Below, piece after piece: positions 1 to 7,379 of a stretch of DNA of 64,000 nucleotides. Made by a program: the position numbers and the translations under genes. How positions within the stretch are numbered: the stretch's first letter is position 1; each line of letters opens with the position of its first letter. The DNA comes from Alphaproteobacteria bacterium (GTDB lineage: Bacteria; Pseudomonadota; Alphaproteobacteria; UBA8366). The DNA lies in contig WHUA01000007.1 of the NCBI GenBank assembly GCA_009377445.1, forward strand, positions 62,001 through 126,000, written 5' to 3'. The notes below the pieces were generated by a model. That model searched no databases. It saw only the letters and a program-made list of their open reading frames with translations, and had not been told where the DNA came from.

Positions 1-32
1 CCGAACCGGCGGCAAAAATGTCGGCGCGCGCA

Positions 33-159
33 GCGAATGGGACAAACGGGGTGCGTGCTTCGACAAGCTCAGCATGAGGTTTTTTCTTAATGCCACGAAG
101 ATTCTCCCTCATCCTGAGCCCGTCGAAGGACGCACGGCATTCGTGCAAGATACGCAAAG
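33..159. repeat. Extended direct repeat, copy 1 (contains long-hairpin element 52-135)
   Basis: About 127 bp that recur nearly unchanged, in the same orientation, at 27612-27738. The match runs past the hairpin on both sides: before it comes a GCGA-TGGGAC-like stretch, and after it CGGCATTCGTGCAAGATACG. The central 84 bp (52-135) is the intergenic hairpin element described separately. No coding sequence is seen in 1-268. Confidence 0.8.
52..135. repeat. Long-hairpin intergenic repeat, copy 1
   Basis: The left arm begins TGCGTGCTTCGAC and contains GCTCAGCATGAGG. The right arm reads CCTCATCCTGAG then CCCGTCGAAGGACGCA. The arms pair over about 28 bp around a loop of roughly 30 bp. Two positions fail to pair, the same two as in every other copy of the family. 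The outermost bases TGCGT and ACGCA pair with each other, whereas most other copies have CTCAT and ATGAG there. Confidence 0.85.
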
Positions 160-268
160 AATCCATGACACGGCGCAAACACCGCGCCGTGTGAAGGAAG
201 AAAGTGTGCGATCTACGTTCCTACGTCACCGGCGGCGTTAACGTTTGCGCGCGCCGCAAAACAGCCCG

Positions 269-484
269 TCAGCCGCCGCCTTCGTATTTGAACGACACCT
301 TCAGCTTGGTGCGATAGCTGGCGATCTTACCGTCCTCGATCTGCACGTCCATTTCCTTCACCTCCGCGATCCGCAGGTCGCGCAGGCTCTTGGATGCGAG
401 GGTAACGGCCGCCGCGGTTGCCTTCTCCCAGGACTCCGGGCTCGTTCCCACCAGCTCGATGACCTTATAGACACTCTCGGGCAT
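269..484 (-). CDS. Dodecin family flavin-binding protein
   Basis: A 71-residue protein beginning MPESVYKVIELVGTS, with the typical dodecin pattern: a beta strand, a helix holding SPESWEKA, then strands around MDVQIEDGKI and YRTKLKVSFKYEG. Dodecins form small hollow dodecamers that store or buffer riboflavin or FMN in the cytoplasm. The length matches the family (about 65-75). The start is set by AGAGGA a short distance upstream of the ATG. It stands alone, 178 bp from the next gene. Which flavin it binds cannot be read from the sequence. Confidence 0.93.
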   Translation of the reverse strand: MPESVYKVIELVGTSPESWEKATAAAVTLASKSLRDLRIAEVKEMDVQIEDGKIASYRTKLKVSFKYEGGG

Positions 485-590
485 CGCACGGTCCTCTCAT
501 GAATGATGAAGTTGGAACGACGTTTCTTCGAAGCCTTTTGCATCATCCTATGCCTTCAGCATTCCGCGTCCCAATGCAAAAGACAGCGTC

Positions 591-613
591 ATTCGCCGAC
601 TTGATCGGCGAAT
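591..613. repeat. Short hairpin with ATTCGCCGA arms
   Basis: ATTCGCCGA and TCGGCGAAT form a perfect 9-bp stem around a 5-base loop. It lies just downstream of the minus-strand decarboxylase pair, so it could end that transcript, although no T-run follows directly. The context GTCATTCGCCG recurs at 27522-27548, which suggests a small REP-like family. Confidence 0.6.
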
Positions 614-662
614 CCACGTTGTGACGGGAAAGAAAAGGAAGCCGGAATGCGCCCTTTCTTAC

Positions 663-1259
663 TTACATCTGCGCCCGATCCACGCCGAGAATCGCGTTGC
701 GGAAACGGTCCTTGAGGTAGCCGCCGCTGTTGGCCGGCAGGACGAATTTGAGCTTCTCGTACTGCACCTTCGCCACCGCGACCACCGGCCCCGGCGTCTT
801 GAACGCCAGCTCCTTGAGCTTGGCGATCTCGGACTCCTGGGTGATCGTCGCGGTCGTGGCGATGCCGGACGCCTTGGCGATGCCGGCCAGGTCCGTGACG
901 CCCGTCGAGGTGTGCGTCTTCTGGCCGCCGGTCTCGCCGAAGCGCCCATTGTCGAGCACGACGATCGCGAGGTTGCGCACCGGAAAGTTGGCGATCGACG
1001 CGAACGCGCCCATGCCCATCAGCATTTCGCCGTCGCCGGTCAGCACGATCACGCGCTTGTCCGGCTGCGCCCGCGCGACGCCGTAGCCAATCATCGCGGC
1101 GCCGCCCATGGCGCCCCAGATGTAGAAATTTTCGGGCACGTCGCCGGCGTTGTTGAGGTCCCAGCACGGCGAGCCGAGCCCGGACAGCATCAGGGTGTTC
1201 TTGTCGCGGCCCTTGACCAATTCCTTAACGAGGTCGCGTCTATGCAATCCGCCGCTCAT
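663..1259 (-). CDS. ThDP-dependent decarboxylase, beta (cofactor-binding) subunit, sulfopyruvate/phosphonopyruvate decarboxylase-like
   Basis: A 198-residue protein with the pyrimidine-partner half of a thiamine-diphosphate enzyme. The Mg/ThDP motif starts GDGEMLMGMGAF at residue 75 and ends at Asn104 in VVLDNGRFGETGG. It has only this PP domain, so it must pair with the upstream gene, whose stop overlaps its start by 4 bp (ATGA). Two-subunit enzymes of this type include sulfopyruvate decarboxylase (ComDE) and relatives acting on phosphonopyruvate. No coenzyme M or phosphonate genes lie nearby, so the 2-oxoacid substrate is unknown. Assembly as an alpha-beta enzyme is inferred from the gene pair. 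Confidence 0.8.
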   Translation of the reverse strand: MSGGLHRRDLVKELVKGRDKNTLMLSGLGSPCWDLNNAGDVPENFYIWGAMGGAAMIGYGVARAQPDKRVIVLTGDGEMLMGMGAFASIANFPVRNLAIVVLDNGRFGETGGQKTHTSTGVTDLAGIAKASGIATTATITQESEIAKLKELAFKTPGPVVAVAKVQYEKLKFVLPANSGGYLKDRFRNAILGVDRAQM

Positions 1260-1789
1260 CGTGCCAGCTCCCGGAAATCCTTGAATCCAAGTACCTTCTG
1301 CGAAATCAGAACCGCGACCATCTGCTGGCCGTCGAAAGCCAGCCGGCTCGCCGCCTTGACCGCGGGCGCGATCTCCTCCGCCTGATCAACGCGGAGGACG
1401 CGGACGCCCATCGCCTCGAGGCAACCGGGCGTGCCCTGCCCCATCGGCACCTGCCAGGAATTGAACTCGCCCCATTCGCCCCGCATGGTCACGATCATCA
1501 GGATCGGAATACGGCAAGTATTTGGCATTGCTAACGAATTCATGATATTGCCGACGCCGCTGCTCTGCAGCAGCATGACGCCCTTGGCGCCGCCGAGATA
1601 GACGCCCGAGAGCATGTGGATGCCCTCCTCCTCGGTCGTCATGGTGACAAGCGAGATGTCGTTGTCGCCTTCGCACAGCTCGATCAGCCGCGAATGCCCG
1701 GCATCGGGCACCATGGCCACTTCGGTAATGCCCTCGTCGCGCAGCACCTTGTGCACGTCGGCGGGCCAATCCAATTTCGTGTCGGTCAT
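1256..1789 (-). CDS. ThDP-dependent decarboxylase, alpha (PYR) subunit, sulfopyruvate/phosphonopyruvate decarboxylase-like
   Basis: A 177-residue PYR-domain protein. The glutamate cluster TTEEEG (residues 51-56) is where the family's catalytic Glu contacts the N1' atom of thiamine. It is followed by the glycine-rich GVMLLQSSGVGNIMNS segment (70-85). The chosen ATG at 1789 gives a start, MTDTKLDWP, typical of the family; an in-frame start 32 codons upstream would add residues with no family look. It is co-translated with the beta subunit through an ATGA overlap. The product would be an aldehyde plus CO2 from a 2-oxoacid, but the substrate is not determined. Confidence 0.8.
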   Translation of the reverse strand: MTDTKLDWPADVHKVLRDEGITEVAMVPDAGHSRLIELCEGDNDISLVTMTTEEEGIHMLSGVYLGGAKGVMLLQSSGVGNIMNSLAMPNTCRIPILMIVTMRGEWGEFNSWQVPMGQGTPGCLEAMGVRVLRVDQAEEIAPAVKAASRLAFDGQQMVAVLISQKVLGFKDFRELAR

Positions 1790-1903
1790 GATCCTGATTG
1801 CAGTCCTTGCGGAATTGTCGGAATGAAATGCGTGTGGGCTGGCGCCCAACGTGCGCCACTCTAGCCGGAAAGTGCCGCACGGCAAACCGGCAGAAGCGCT
1901 CTA

Positions 1904-2170
1904 TCAGCTATACAGATCCCGATCCCTGGCGAAGGCTTCCGCGAACAGCGCCAGGAGGCGCCGCGCCTCGTCGTTGTGCTCGGCATACTGCATGATGCCC
2001 TTGGTGACGAAGGATGCGAAGCCGACCGCCTCGCCCTTGCCGCGCAGCGCGTAGCGCTCCGCGATCTCGTCCAGGTCGTCGTGCACCAGCCGCCGCGCCA
2101 TGACGTTGAGCTGCGTCTTGACGTAGCGGTTCTTGCTCCGCCATCTGCCCTGCGACTTTGCCGTGGCCAT
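1904..2170 (-). CDS. Small protein of unknown function (88 aa)
   Basis: I do not recognise a family. The protein is basic at its N-terminus (MATAKSQGRWRSKNRYVK), then mainly helical and charged (LNVMARRLVHDDLDEIAERY, LLALFAEAFARDRDLYS). It has no membrane segment or signal peptide. It is supported as a real gene by a strong ribosome binding site (GGGGAGGA, 7 bases before the ATG) and by its position 39 bp after the gamma-glutamyltransferase stop, in the same direction. A role tied to that enzyme is possible but only inferred from adjacency. Confidence 0.65.
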   Translation of the reverse strand: MATAKSQGRWRSKNRYVKTQLNVMARRLVHDDLDEIAERYALRGKGEAVGFASFVTKGIMQYAEHNDEARRLLALFAEAFARDRDLYS

Positions 2171-2209
2171 GCGCCGTCCTCCCCAAACGGCCGCACTCGG
2201 CTATCTCTC

Positions 2210-3808
2210 TCAATAGCCGAGCGCGCAGCCGTCCTTCCGCGGGTCCGAGCCGCCGGTCAGCGTTCCCCGCTCCCAATCGATCTTGATCGCCTGCCCCCCG
2301 CCGATCGGCTTGCTCGCCTTGCCGATCTTGTGGCCGAGCGCGGCCAGCCCCTTCGCCACGCGCTCCGGCACGCCGCTCTCGACGTCCACTTCCTTGCCGT
2401 TCGGCGTCGACAGCACGCGCGGGAAGTCGATGGCTTCCTGCACGTCCATGCCGAAGTCGATGTGGTTTGTCAGGAAATGCGCGTGGCCGAGCGCCTGGTA
2501 CTGCCCGCCCATCACGCCGAAGGGCATGACCGCCTTGCCGCCCTGCGCCACCATGCCCGGGATGATGGTGTGCAGCGGCCGCTTGTTGGGCGCGATGCAG
2601 TTCGGGTGGCCGCGCTTCACGACGAAGCCGCAGCCGCGGTTCTGCAGCATGACGCCCGATTTCGGCCCCATGATGCCGCTGCCGAAGCCGCTGAACAACG
2701 AGTTGATGAAGCTCACCGCGTTGCGGTCCTTGTCGACGACGCAAAGATAGATGGTGTCGTGATGGGTCGGCAGCAGCGGTGGCGGGATATTCTGCATCGC
2801 CCGGCCGGCGACGATGGCGTTGCGCAGCTCCGCCGCATGCTCCTCCGACAGCATCCAGTCCATCGGCACCTGGGCGCGGTCGGGGTCCGCGACGACCGCG
2901 TCGCGGTCGCCATAGGCGAGCCGGGCCGCCTCGATCTCGAGATGCAGCCGCTCGACCGACAGCGGGTCCATGCCCGCGAGGTCGTAGCCCGACAGGATGT
3001 TGAGGATCTCCAGCGCCACGATGCCCTGGCCGTTCGGCGGGCATTCGTAGACGGTGTGGCCGCGGTACTCGGTCTTGATCGGCGTGACGAACTCGCCCTT
3101 CGCGGCCGCGAAATCCGCCATGCTGTGGCGGCCGCCGAGCGACTGCAGGTGGCTCACGATGTCCTCGGCGACGGGGCCGGTGTAGAAGCCGTCCCTCCCC
3201 TCCTTCGCGATCCGCTCCAATGTCGCCGCGAGCTTGAGCTGGCGGTGCACCTGGCCTTCCGCGGGCGGCCTGCCGTTGTCGGTCAGAAACACCTCGCGCG
3301 TGGTCGGGTCGTGGCTCAGCATCGGAATATTGGATTCCCAGTCCGACGCCACCCGCGACGTCACGGGATAGCCCTCGCGGGCGAGCTTTATCGCCGGCTG
3401 CAGCAGCTCGCCGAGATCCTTGGTGCCGTATTTCGCCAGCAGCGTCTGCCAGGCGTCGACCGCGCCCGGCACGGTCACCGCGTGCGGCGTCGGCTGCTCG
3501 ATCTTCGCAATGCCCTGCGCGATATACCAGTCGGGGTCGGCGGCGGCCGGCGCGCGGCCGGAGCCGTTGAAGGCGACGATCTTCTCCTCGCCGCCCGGCG
3601 CGATCAGGCAGAAGCAGTCGCCGCCGATGCCCGTGGACTGCGGCTCGACCACGCATTGCACGGCGCAGGCCGCGACCGCCGCGTCCATGGCGTTGCCGCC
3701 GTCCTGCAGCACGTTCAGCGCCGTCACCGTCGCCAGCGCCTGCGAGGTCGCCGCCATGCCGTTCATGGAGCGGGCCGGCGAGCGGCCGGGAAGTTGCAGG
3801 TCACGCAT
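2210..3808 (-). CDS. Gamma-glutamyltransferase family protein
   Basis: A 532-residue Ntn-hydrolase precursor. The N-terminal part has GGNAMDAAVAACAV (38-50) and GIGGDCFCLI. The autocleavage/catalytic threonine is expected at Thr352 in HHDTIYLCVVD, which would release a large chain (about 351 residues) and a small chain holding GFGSGIMGPKSG and the C-terminal GGSDPRKDG. The start is ATG 3808 with AAGGAAC upstream; an in-frame start 36 codons earlier lacks this. No signal peptide is visible, so it is probably cytoplasmic, unlike periplasmic Ggt of enterics. It could be a glutathione hydrolase or a related acylase; the substrate is not fixed. Confidence 0.88.
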   Translation of the reverse strand: MRDLQLPGRSPARSMNGMAATSQALATVTALNVLQDGGNAMDAAVAACAVQCVVEPQSTGIGGDCFCLIAPGGEEKIVAFNGSGRAPAAADPDWYIAQGIAKIEQPTPHAVTVPGAVDAWQTLLAKYGTKDLGELLQPAIKLAREGYPVTSRVASDWESNIPMLSHDPTTREVFLTDNGRPPAEGQVHRQLKLAATLERIAKEGRDGFYTGPVAEDIVSHLQSLGGRHSMADFAAAKGEFVTPIKTEYRGHTVYECPPNGQGIVALEILNILSGYDLAGMDPLSVERLHLEIEAARLAYGDRDAVVADPDRAQVPMDWMLSEEHAAELRNAIVAGRAMQNIPPPLLPTHHDTIYLCVVDKDRNAVSFINSLFSGFGSGIMGPKSGVMLQNRGCGFVVKRGHPNCIAPNKRPLHTIIPGMVAQGGKAVMPFGVMGGQYQALGHAHFLTNHIDFGMDVQEAIDFPRVLSTPNGKEVDVESGVPERVAKGLAALGHKIGKASKPIGGGQAIKIDWERGTLTGGSDPRKDGCALGY

Positions 3809-3933
3809 CGGCGCAGTTCCTTTCGGGGATCGCTGGATCTGTGGAATTCGGAACGGCGATGGTAAGGTCTGGCCCCCGGCCCGGTCAAACCTGCAATTGG
3901 GTTCTCCGGCCCGCAATTCGACCGAGCGAGGCG

Positions 3934-4725
3934 ATGAGCAAGGAAACCGACCGACTGATCGAAGTGATGGCGCGGCTCAGGAACCCGGACGGCGGCTGCC
4001 CCTGGGACCTGGAGCAGACCTTCGACACGATCGCGCCCTACACGATCGAGGAAGCCTACGAGGTGGCCGACGCCATCGGCCAGGGCGACCGGGGTGCGCT
4101 GAAGGAAGAGCTCGGCGACCTGCTGCTCCAGGTCGTCTATCACGCCCGCATGGCCGAGGAGGAAGCCGCCTTCGCCTTCGAGGACGTGGCGCGCGGCATC
4201 GCCGACAAGATGGTCCGCCGCCACCCGCACGTGTTCGGCGATGCGACGGTGGCGGACGCCGAGGCGCAGACCGCAAGCTGGGAGGCGCAGAAGGCCGCGG
4301 AGCGCGCGGCAGCCGGCGGCGCCCAGCAACGCACGCTCGACGGCGTGCCCTTAGGCATGCCCGCCCTCACCCGCGCCGAGAAGCTGACGCGGCGCGCGGC
4401 CCGGGTCGGCTTCGACTGGCCTGACGCCGATCAGGTGTTCGACAAGATGGCCGAAGAGATCGCCGAGCTGAGGCACGAGATTGCAGAGGGAGCGCCCCGC
4501 GCGCGGCTGGAAGACGAGCTCGGCGATCTACTTTTCTGCGTCGCCAACCTCGCCCGCCACCTCAAGGTCGACCCGGAGCACGCGCTCCGCGCCGCCAACG
4601 CCAAGTTCGAGCGCCGCTTCCGCGCCGTCGAGGACAGCTTCGCCTCCGAAGGCCGCGGCATCGCCGATGCCTCGCTCGATGCGATGGAGGAGCGCTGGCA
4701 GCGGGTGAAGATGGATGAGAGTTGA
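3934..4725 (+). CDS. mazG: Nucleoside triphosphate pyrophosphohydrolase MazG
   Basis: A 263-residue protein with two tandem MazG domains. The first carries the metal-binding pattern IEEAYE (residues 38-43) and EELGDLLLQ (58-66); the second has EEIAEL and LEDELGDLLF. The N-terminal LRNPDGGCPWD motif is diagnostic. MazG hydrolyses NTPs to NMP and pyrophosphate, cleaning nucleotide pools and modulating (p)ppGpp levels in some bacteria. ATG 3934 is chosen because the family starts shortly before LIEVMARLRNP; an upstream in-frame start adds 31 unrelated residues. It is divergent from the gamma-glutamyltransferase gene and is separated here from the hfq-hflX block it often follows in this class. 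Confidence 0.95.
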   Translation: MSKETDRLIEVMARLRNPDGGCPWDLEQTFDTIAPYTIEEAYEVADAIGQGDRGALKEELGDLLLQVVYHARMAEEEAAFAFEDVARGIADKMVRRHPHVFGDATVADAEAQTASWEAQKAAERAAAGGAQQRTLDGVPLGMPALTRAEKLTRRAARVGFDWPDADQVFDKMAEEIAELRHEIAEGAPRARLEDELGDLLFCVANLARHLKVDPEHALRAANAKFERRFRAVEDSFASEGRGIADASLDAMEERWQRVKMDES

Positions 4726-4760
4726 GGCGCGGCTTTCAACCGGCCGGCGCGATCCTGCCG

Positions 4761-5030
4761 CTATGGCTTCGGAGAAAGCGGCGCCTCTCCTTGGCGCTCC
4801 GCGGCGCGGGCGGCATAGACGGTCTCGTCCTGGCCGCCGCGGGAGCTGCTGAATACGAGCCCCATCAGCACCATCGCCAGCGCCACGGTCAGGAACGCGC
4901 CGAGGAACAGGGCGGCGATCCCGTGGCCGCTCAGGCCGAGATCGACGAAGGACACCAGCAGAACCAGCGAGACGACGACCACCGCGACCACCGCGGCGCA
5001 GATGGCGATATAGGTCCGAAGCCAGGTCAT
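4761..5030 (-). CDS. Small two-helix inner membrane protein
   Basis: An 89-residue protein with two hydrophobic segments, about residues 5-30 and 36-60, separated by a short loop (DLGLSGHG), and a hydrophilic C-terminal tail (RGGQDETVYAARAAERQGEA). No known family is recognised. A near-perfect ribosome binding site, AAAGGAGG, lies before the ATG. It converges on mazG with a 35-bp gap. Confidence 0.75.
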   Translation of the reverse strand: MTWLRTYIAICAAVVAVVVVSLVLLVSFVDLGLSGHGIAALFLGAFLTVALAMVLMGLVFSSSRGGQDETVYAARAAERQGEAPLSPKP

Positions 5031-5188
5031 GGGACGCCTCCTTTCGCGCGAGGCTCGCCCGGCGGGCTAACCGGGAACCTCCGCTCCTGCTATGGATATA
5101 GCGTTGGAATCATCCCCTTCGATACCGCGTCGCTCCGCGGCAACCGCGGCACGCCGCCGCACCCTCACGTACCGATGCGGCGCACGCG

Positions 5189-6415
5189 TTACCGCGTACC
5201 CGCCGCCGGCCCTTCCGCGAGCTGCGCCTTGAGCTGGCGCGAGGCCAGGGTGAAGCCGCCGCCGGAGCCGTCGATGAAATGAATGTGGCCGCTGCTCTGG
5301 AGCGAAAAGACGAGGCAGGTCATGAGCGCCGAGTCCGACCGGTGGGTGCCGAAGGCGATGGCGCCTGTGTCCCGCCGCGCCTGCAGGAAGCGCTCGATAC
5401 TGTCGGCCTGCCCCGGCGCGCAGTCCACGACCAGCCTGAGCGTATCGTCGAAACGCCGGTAGTCCGCATTCAGCCTGAGCTCGGCGCGATAGCGCTTCAC
5501 GTCGAAGGCGCCGGCGGACAGGTTCAGATGAATGGCGAGCCATTGCATCAGGCTTTCCGCATGCAGCCTGATCCGGAGCGGCCATGACGGGGCGCCCGCC
5601 GAAAGGGCCCGCGCCTCCAGGCCGAGGCCGCTCGGCGGCCAGCGGAAGGTCAGGCTCGCATCCGACACGGGGTTTCCCGCATCCGGGCTGCCGCCGATGA
5701 TGGCGACGACGCCCTCCATCACGGCGCGGTAGGCGGCCGCCGCCGCTTCCGGCGACGCATCCGTCGCCTGCGCCAGCAGCGACAGCATGACGCCGTTGCG
5801 CGCCTGCAGCGGCTCCCACCGGCAGGAAAGCCCCGACAGGTCGAGGCCCTCCGAATCGTCCGCCTCCGGCAGCCGGTACGTCCCCCCACCGTCGGCGTCC
5901 TTGATCAGGGCCGCGGCCAGCTCGGCGCCGCCGCCGGCGAACAGCGCCAGATGGTTGCCCGGGCTGATCGCGAAGCGGGCGACGTTGACCGGCCGTCCCT
6001 GGCGCGCGAGATCGCCGACCGGGACCATGCCGACCCGGAGCCGCAGATCGAAGCCGGTTCGCGCCAGGCTCGCGAGCGCGGCGAGCGCGCGGCGGACGGC
6101 TTCCCCGGCATCCGGCGGCACCAGCAGGGTCGCGCCGTCGCCGCCGAACACGAAGGGAACCTCCGTCCCGCCGGCGGCGTTCAGCACGCCGACGATGCCG
6201 GCAGCCGCCAGCATGTTGACGTCCTTGTAGCGGCCCTCGGCGATGGCGCGCGTCGAGCCTTCGATGTCGGTGACGACAACCTGCCAGCCGTCGGGCGCGG
6301 CGCGGTAGTGCGCGGGATCGGTGAACTCGGCGAAATCGGCGAAGTCGGGCAGCGCGGCGTAGAAACCCGAATCGCCGCGCGTCGCGCGATGGGGTCCGAC
6401 CGCGGGCCGCGGCAT
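5189..6415 (-). CDS. DUF3095 family protein (nucleotide-cyclase-like)
   Basis: A 408-residue protein matching the DUF3095 layout: FYAALPDF near the N-terminus, then VVVTDIEGSTRAIAEGRYKDVN (residues 46-67) and PFVFGGDGATLLVP (87-100). The spacing of Asp50 in TDIEGST and the later GGDG resembles class III nucleotide cyclase catalytic domains, so a diverged nucleotidyl-cyclase fold is a reasonable inference, but activity is unproven. The C-terminal half (from about 200) is a separate conserved region. Its ATG directly abuts the stop codon of the upstream dehydrogenase gene, so the two are probably translated together. Confidence 0.8.
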   Translation of the reverse strand: MPRPAVGPHRATRGDSGFYAALPDFADFAEFTDPAHYRAAPDGWQVVVTDIEGSTRAIAEGRYKDVNMLAAAGIVGVLNAAGGTEVPFVFGGDGATLLVPPDAGEAVRRALAALASLARTGFDLRLRVGMVPVGDLARQGRPVNVARFAISPGNHLALFAGGGAELAAALIKDADGGGTYRLPEADDSEGLDLSGLSCRWEPLQARNGVMLSLLAQATDASPEAAAAAYRAVMEGVVAIIGGSPDAGNPVSDASLTFRWPPSGLGLEARALSAGAPSWPLRIRLHAESLMQWLAIHLNLSAGAFDVKRYRAELRLNADYRRFDDTLRLVVDCAPGQADSIERFLQARRDTGAIAFGTHRSDSALMTCLVFSLQSSGHIHFIDGSGGGFTLASRQLKAQLAEGPAAGTR

Positions 6416-7288
6416 CTATTCCTTCATCAGCAGGTGGATGAGGCTGGACGTATCCCAGCGCCCGCCGCCGCGCGCCTGCACCATGGCGTAGAACTGGTCG
6501 ACCAGCGCCGCCACCGGCAGCCGGGCGCCGTTCTTCTTCGCCTCGTCGAGCGAGATTCCGAGATCCTTCCGCATCCAGTTGACGGCGAACCCGTAATCGA
6601 ACTTGCCCTGGATCATGGTGGGCGCGCGGTTGTTCATCTGCCACGAGCCCGCGGCGCCCTTGGAGATGGTGTCGATCACCTTCTCCATGTCGAGCCCCGC
6701 CTTCATCCCGAAATTGACGCCTTCCGACAATCCCTGGACGAGCCCGGCGATGCAGATCTGGTTGACCATCTTGGTGAGCTGGCCGCTGCCGGTCGCGCCG
6801 ATCAGCGTCACCTTCTGCGCGTAGCTGGCGATTGCCGGCTCGGCGCGCTTGAACACCGCCTTCTGGCCGCCGCACATCACGGTGAGCACGCCGTTGACCG
6901 CGCCCGCCTCGCCGCCGGAGACCGGCGCGTCGATGAAGCCGACGCCCTTTTTCTTGCCCTCCGCCGCCAGCTCGCGCGCGACCTCGGCCGAGGCGGTCGT
7001 GTTGTCGATCAGGATCGTATTTTTCGCCATGCCGGCGAAAGCGCCGTCCTTGCCGAGCACGACGCTGCGAAGGTCGTCGTCGTTGCCGACGCAGGTGAAG
7101 ACCAGTTCCGCGCCGCTCGCCGCCTCGCGCGGCGTGCGCTTCGACTTGCCGCCGAACGCCTTGACCCATTTCTGCGCCTTGGCCTGGGTGCGGTTGTAGA
7201 CCGTGACGTCGTGCCCGCCCTTCTTCCGGAGGTGCCCGGCCATGTGATAGCCCATGACGCCAAGGCCGATAAACGCGACTTTTGTCAT
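6416..7288 (-). CDS. 3-hydroxyisobutyrate dehydrogenase-like NAD(P)-dependent oxidoreductase
   Basis: A 290-residue beta-hydroxyacid dehydrogenase. The Rossmann motif is GLGVMGYHMAGHL (8-20), the substrate motif DAPVSGGEAGA (120-130), and the catalytic lysine is Lys173 in GSGQLTKMVNQ. The substrate could be 3-hydroxyisobutyrate, tartronate semialdehyde or a similar short hydroxyacid; no valine-degradation genes are adjacent to decide. The start at ATG 7288 has GGGGAA upstream. The lysine-rich tract GGKSKRTPREA sits where the cofactor-selectivity loop follows beta 2. Confidence 0.88.
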   Translation of the reverse strand: MTKVAFIGLGVMGYHMAGHLRKKGGHDVTVYNRTQAKAQKWVKAFGGKSKRTPREAASGAELVFTCVGNDDDLRSVVLGKDGAFAGMAKNTILIDNTTASAEVARELAAEGKKKGVGFIDAPVSGGEAGAVNGVLTVMCGGQKAVFKRAEPAIASYAQKVTLIGATGSGQLTKMVNQICIAGLVQGLSEGVNFGMKAGLDMEKVIDTISKGAAGSWQMNNRAPTMIQGKFDYGFAVNWMRKDLGISLDEAKKNGARLPVAALVDQFYAMVQARGGGRWDTSSLIHLLMKE

Positions 7289-7379
7289 TCCGATTGTTCC
7301 CCCTGCTTGCGACGAATTGCGGGCCGGCGCCGGCACGGCGCGGTCGTGATCTCGATAGTATCGCCCGCGGCTCGGCGCC

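Noticed and set aside
52..135. Long-hairpin repeats as CRISPR repeats
   Set aside because: Copies are dispersed over 44 kb between unrelated genes, with no regular spacers and no cas genes.
1976..3865. 629-codon open frame opposite the gamma-glutamyltransferase gene
   Set aside because: Arg/Ala/His-rich shadow of a well-supported gene.
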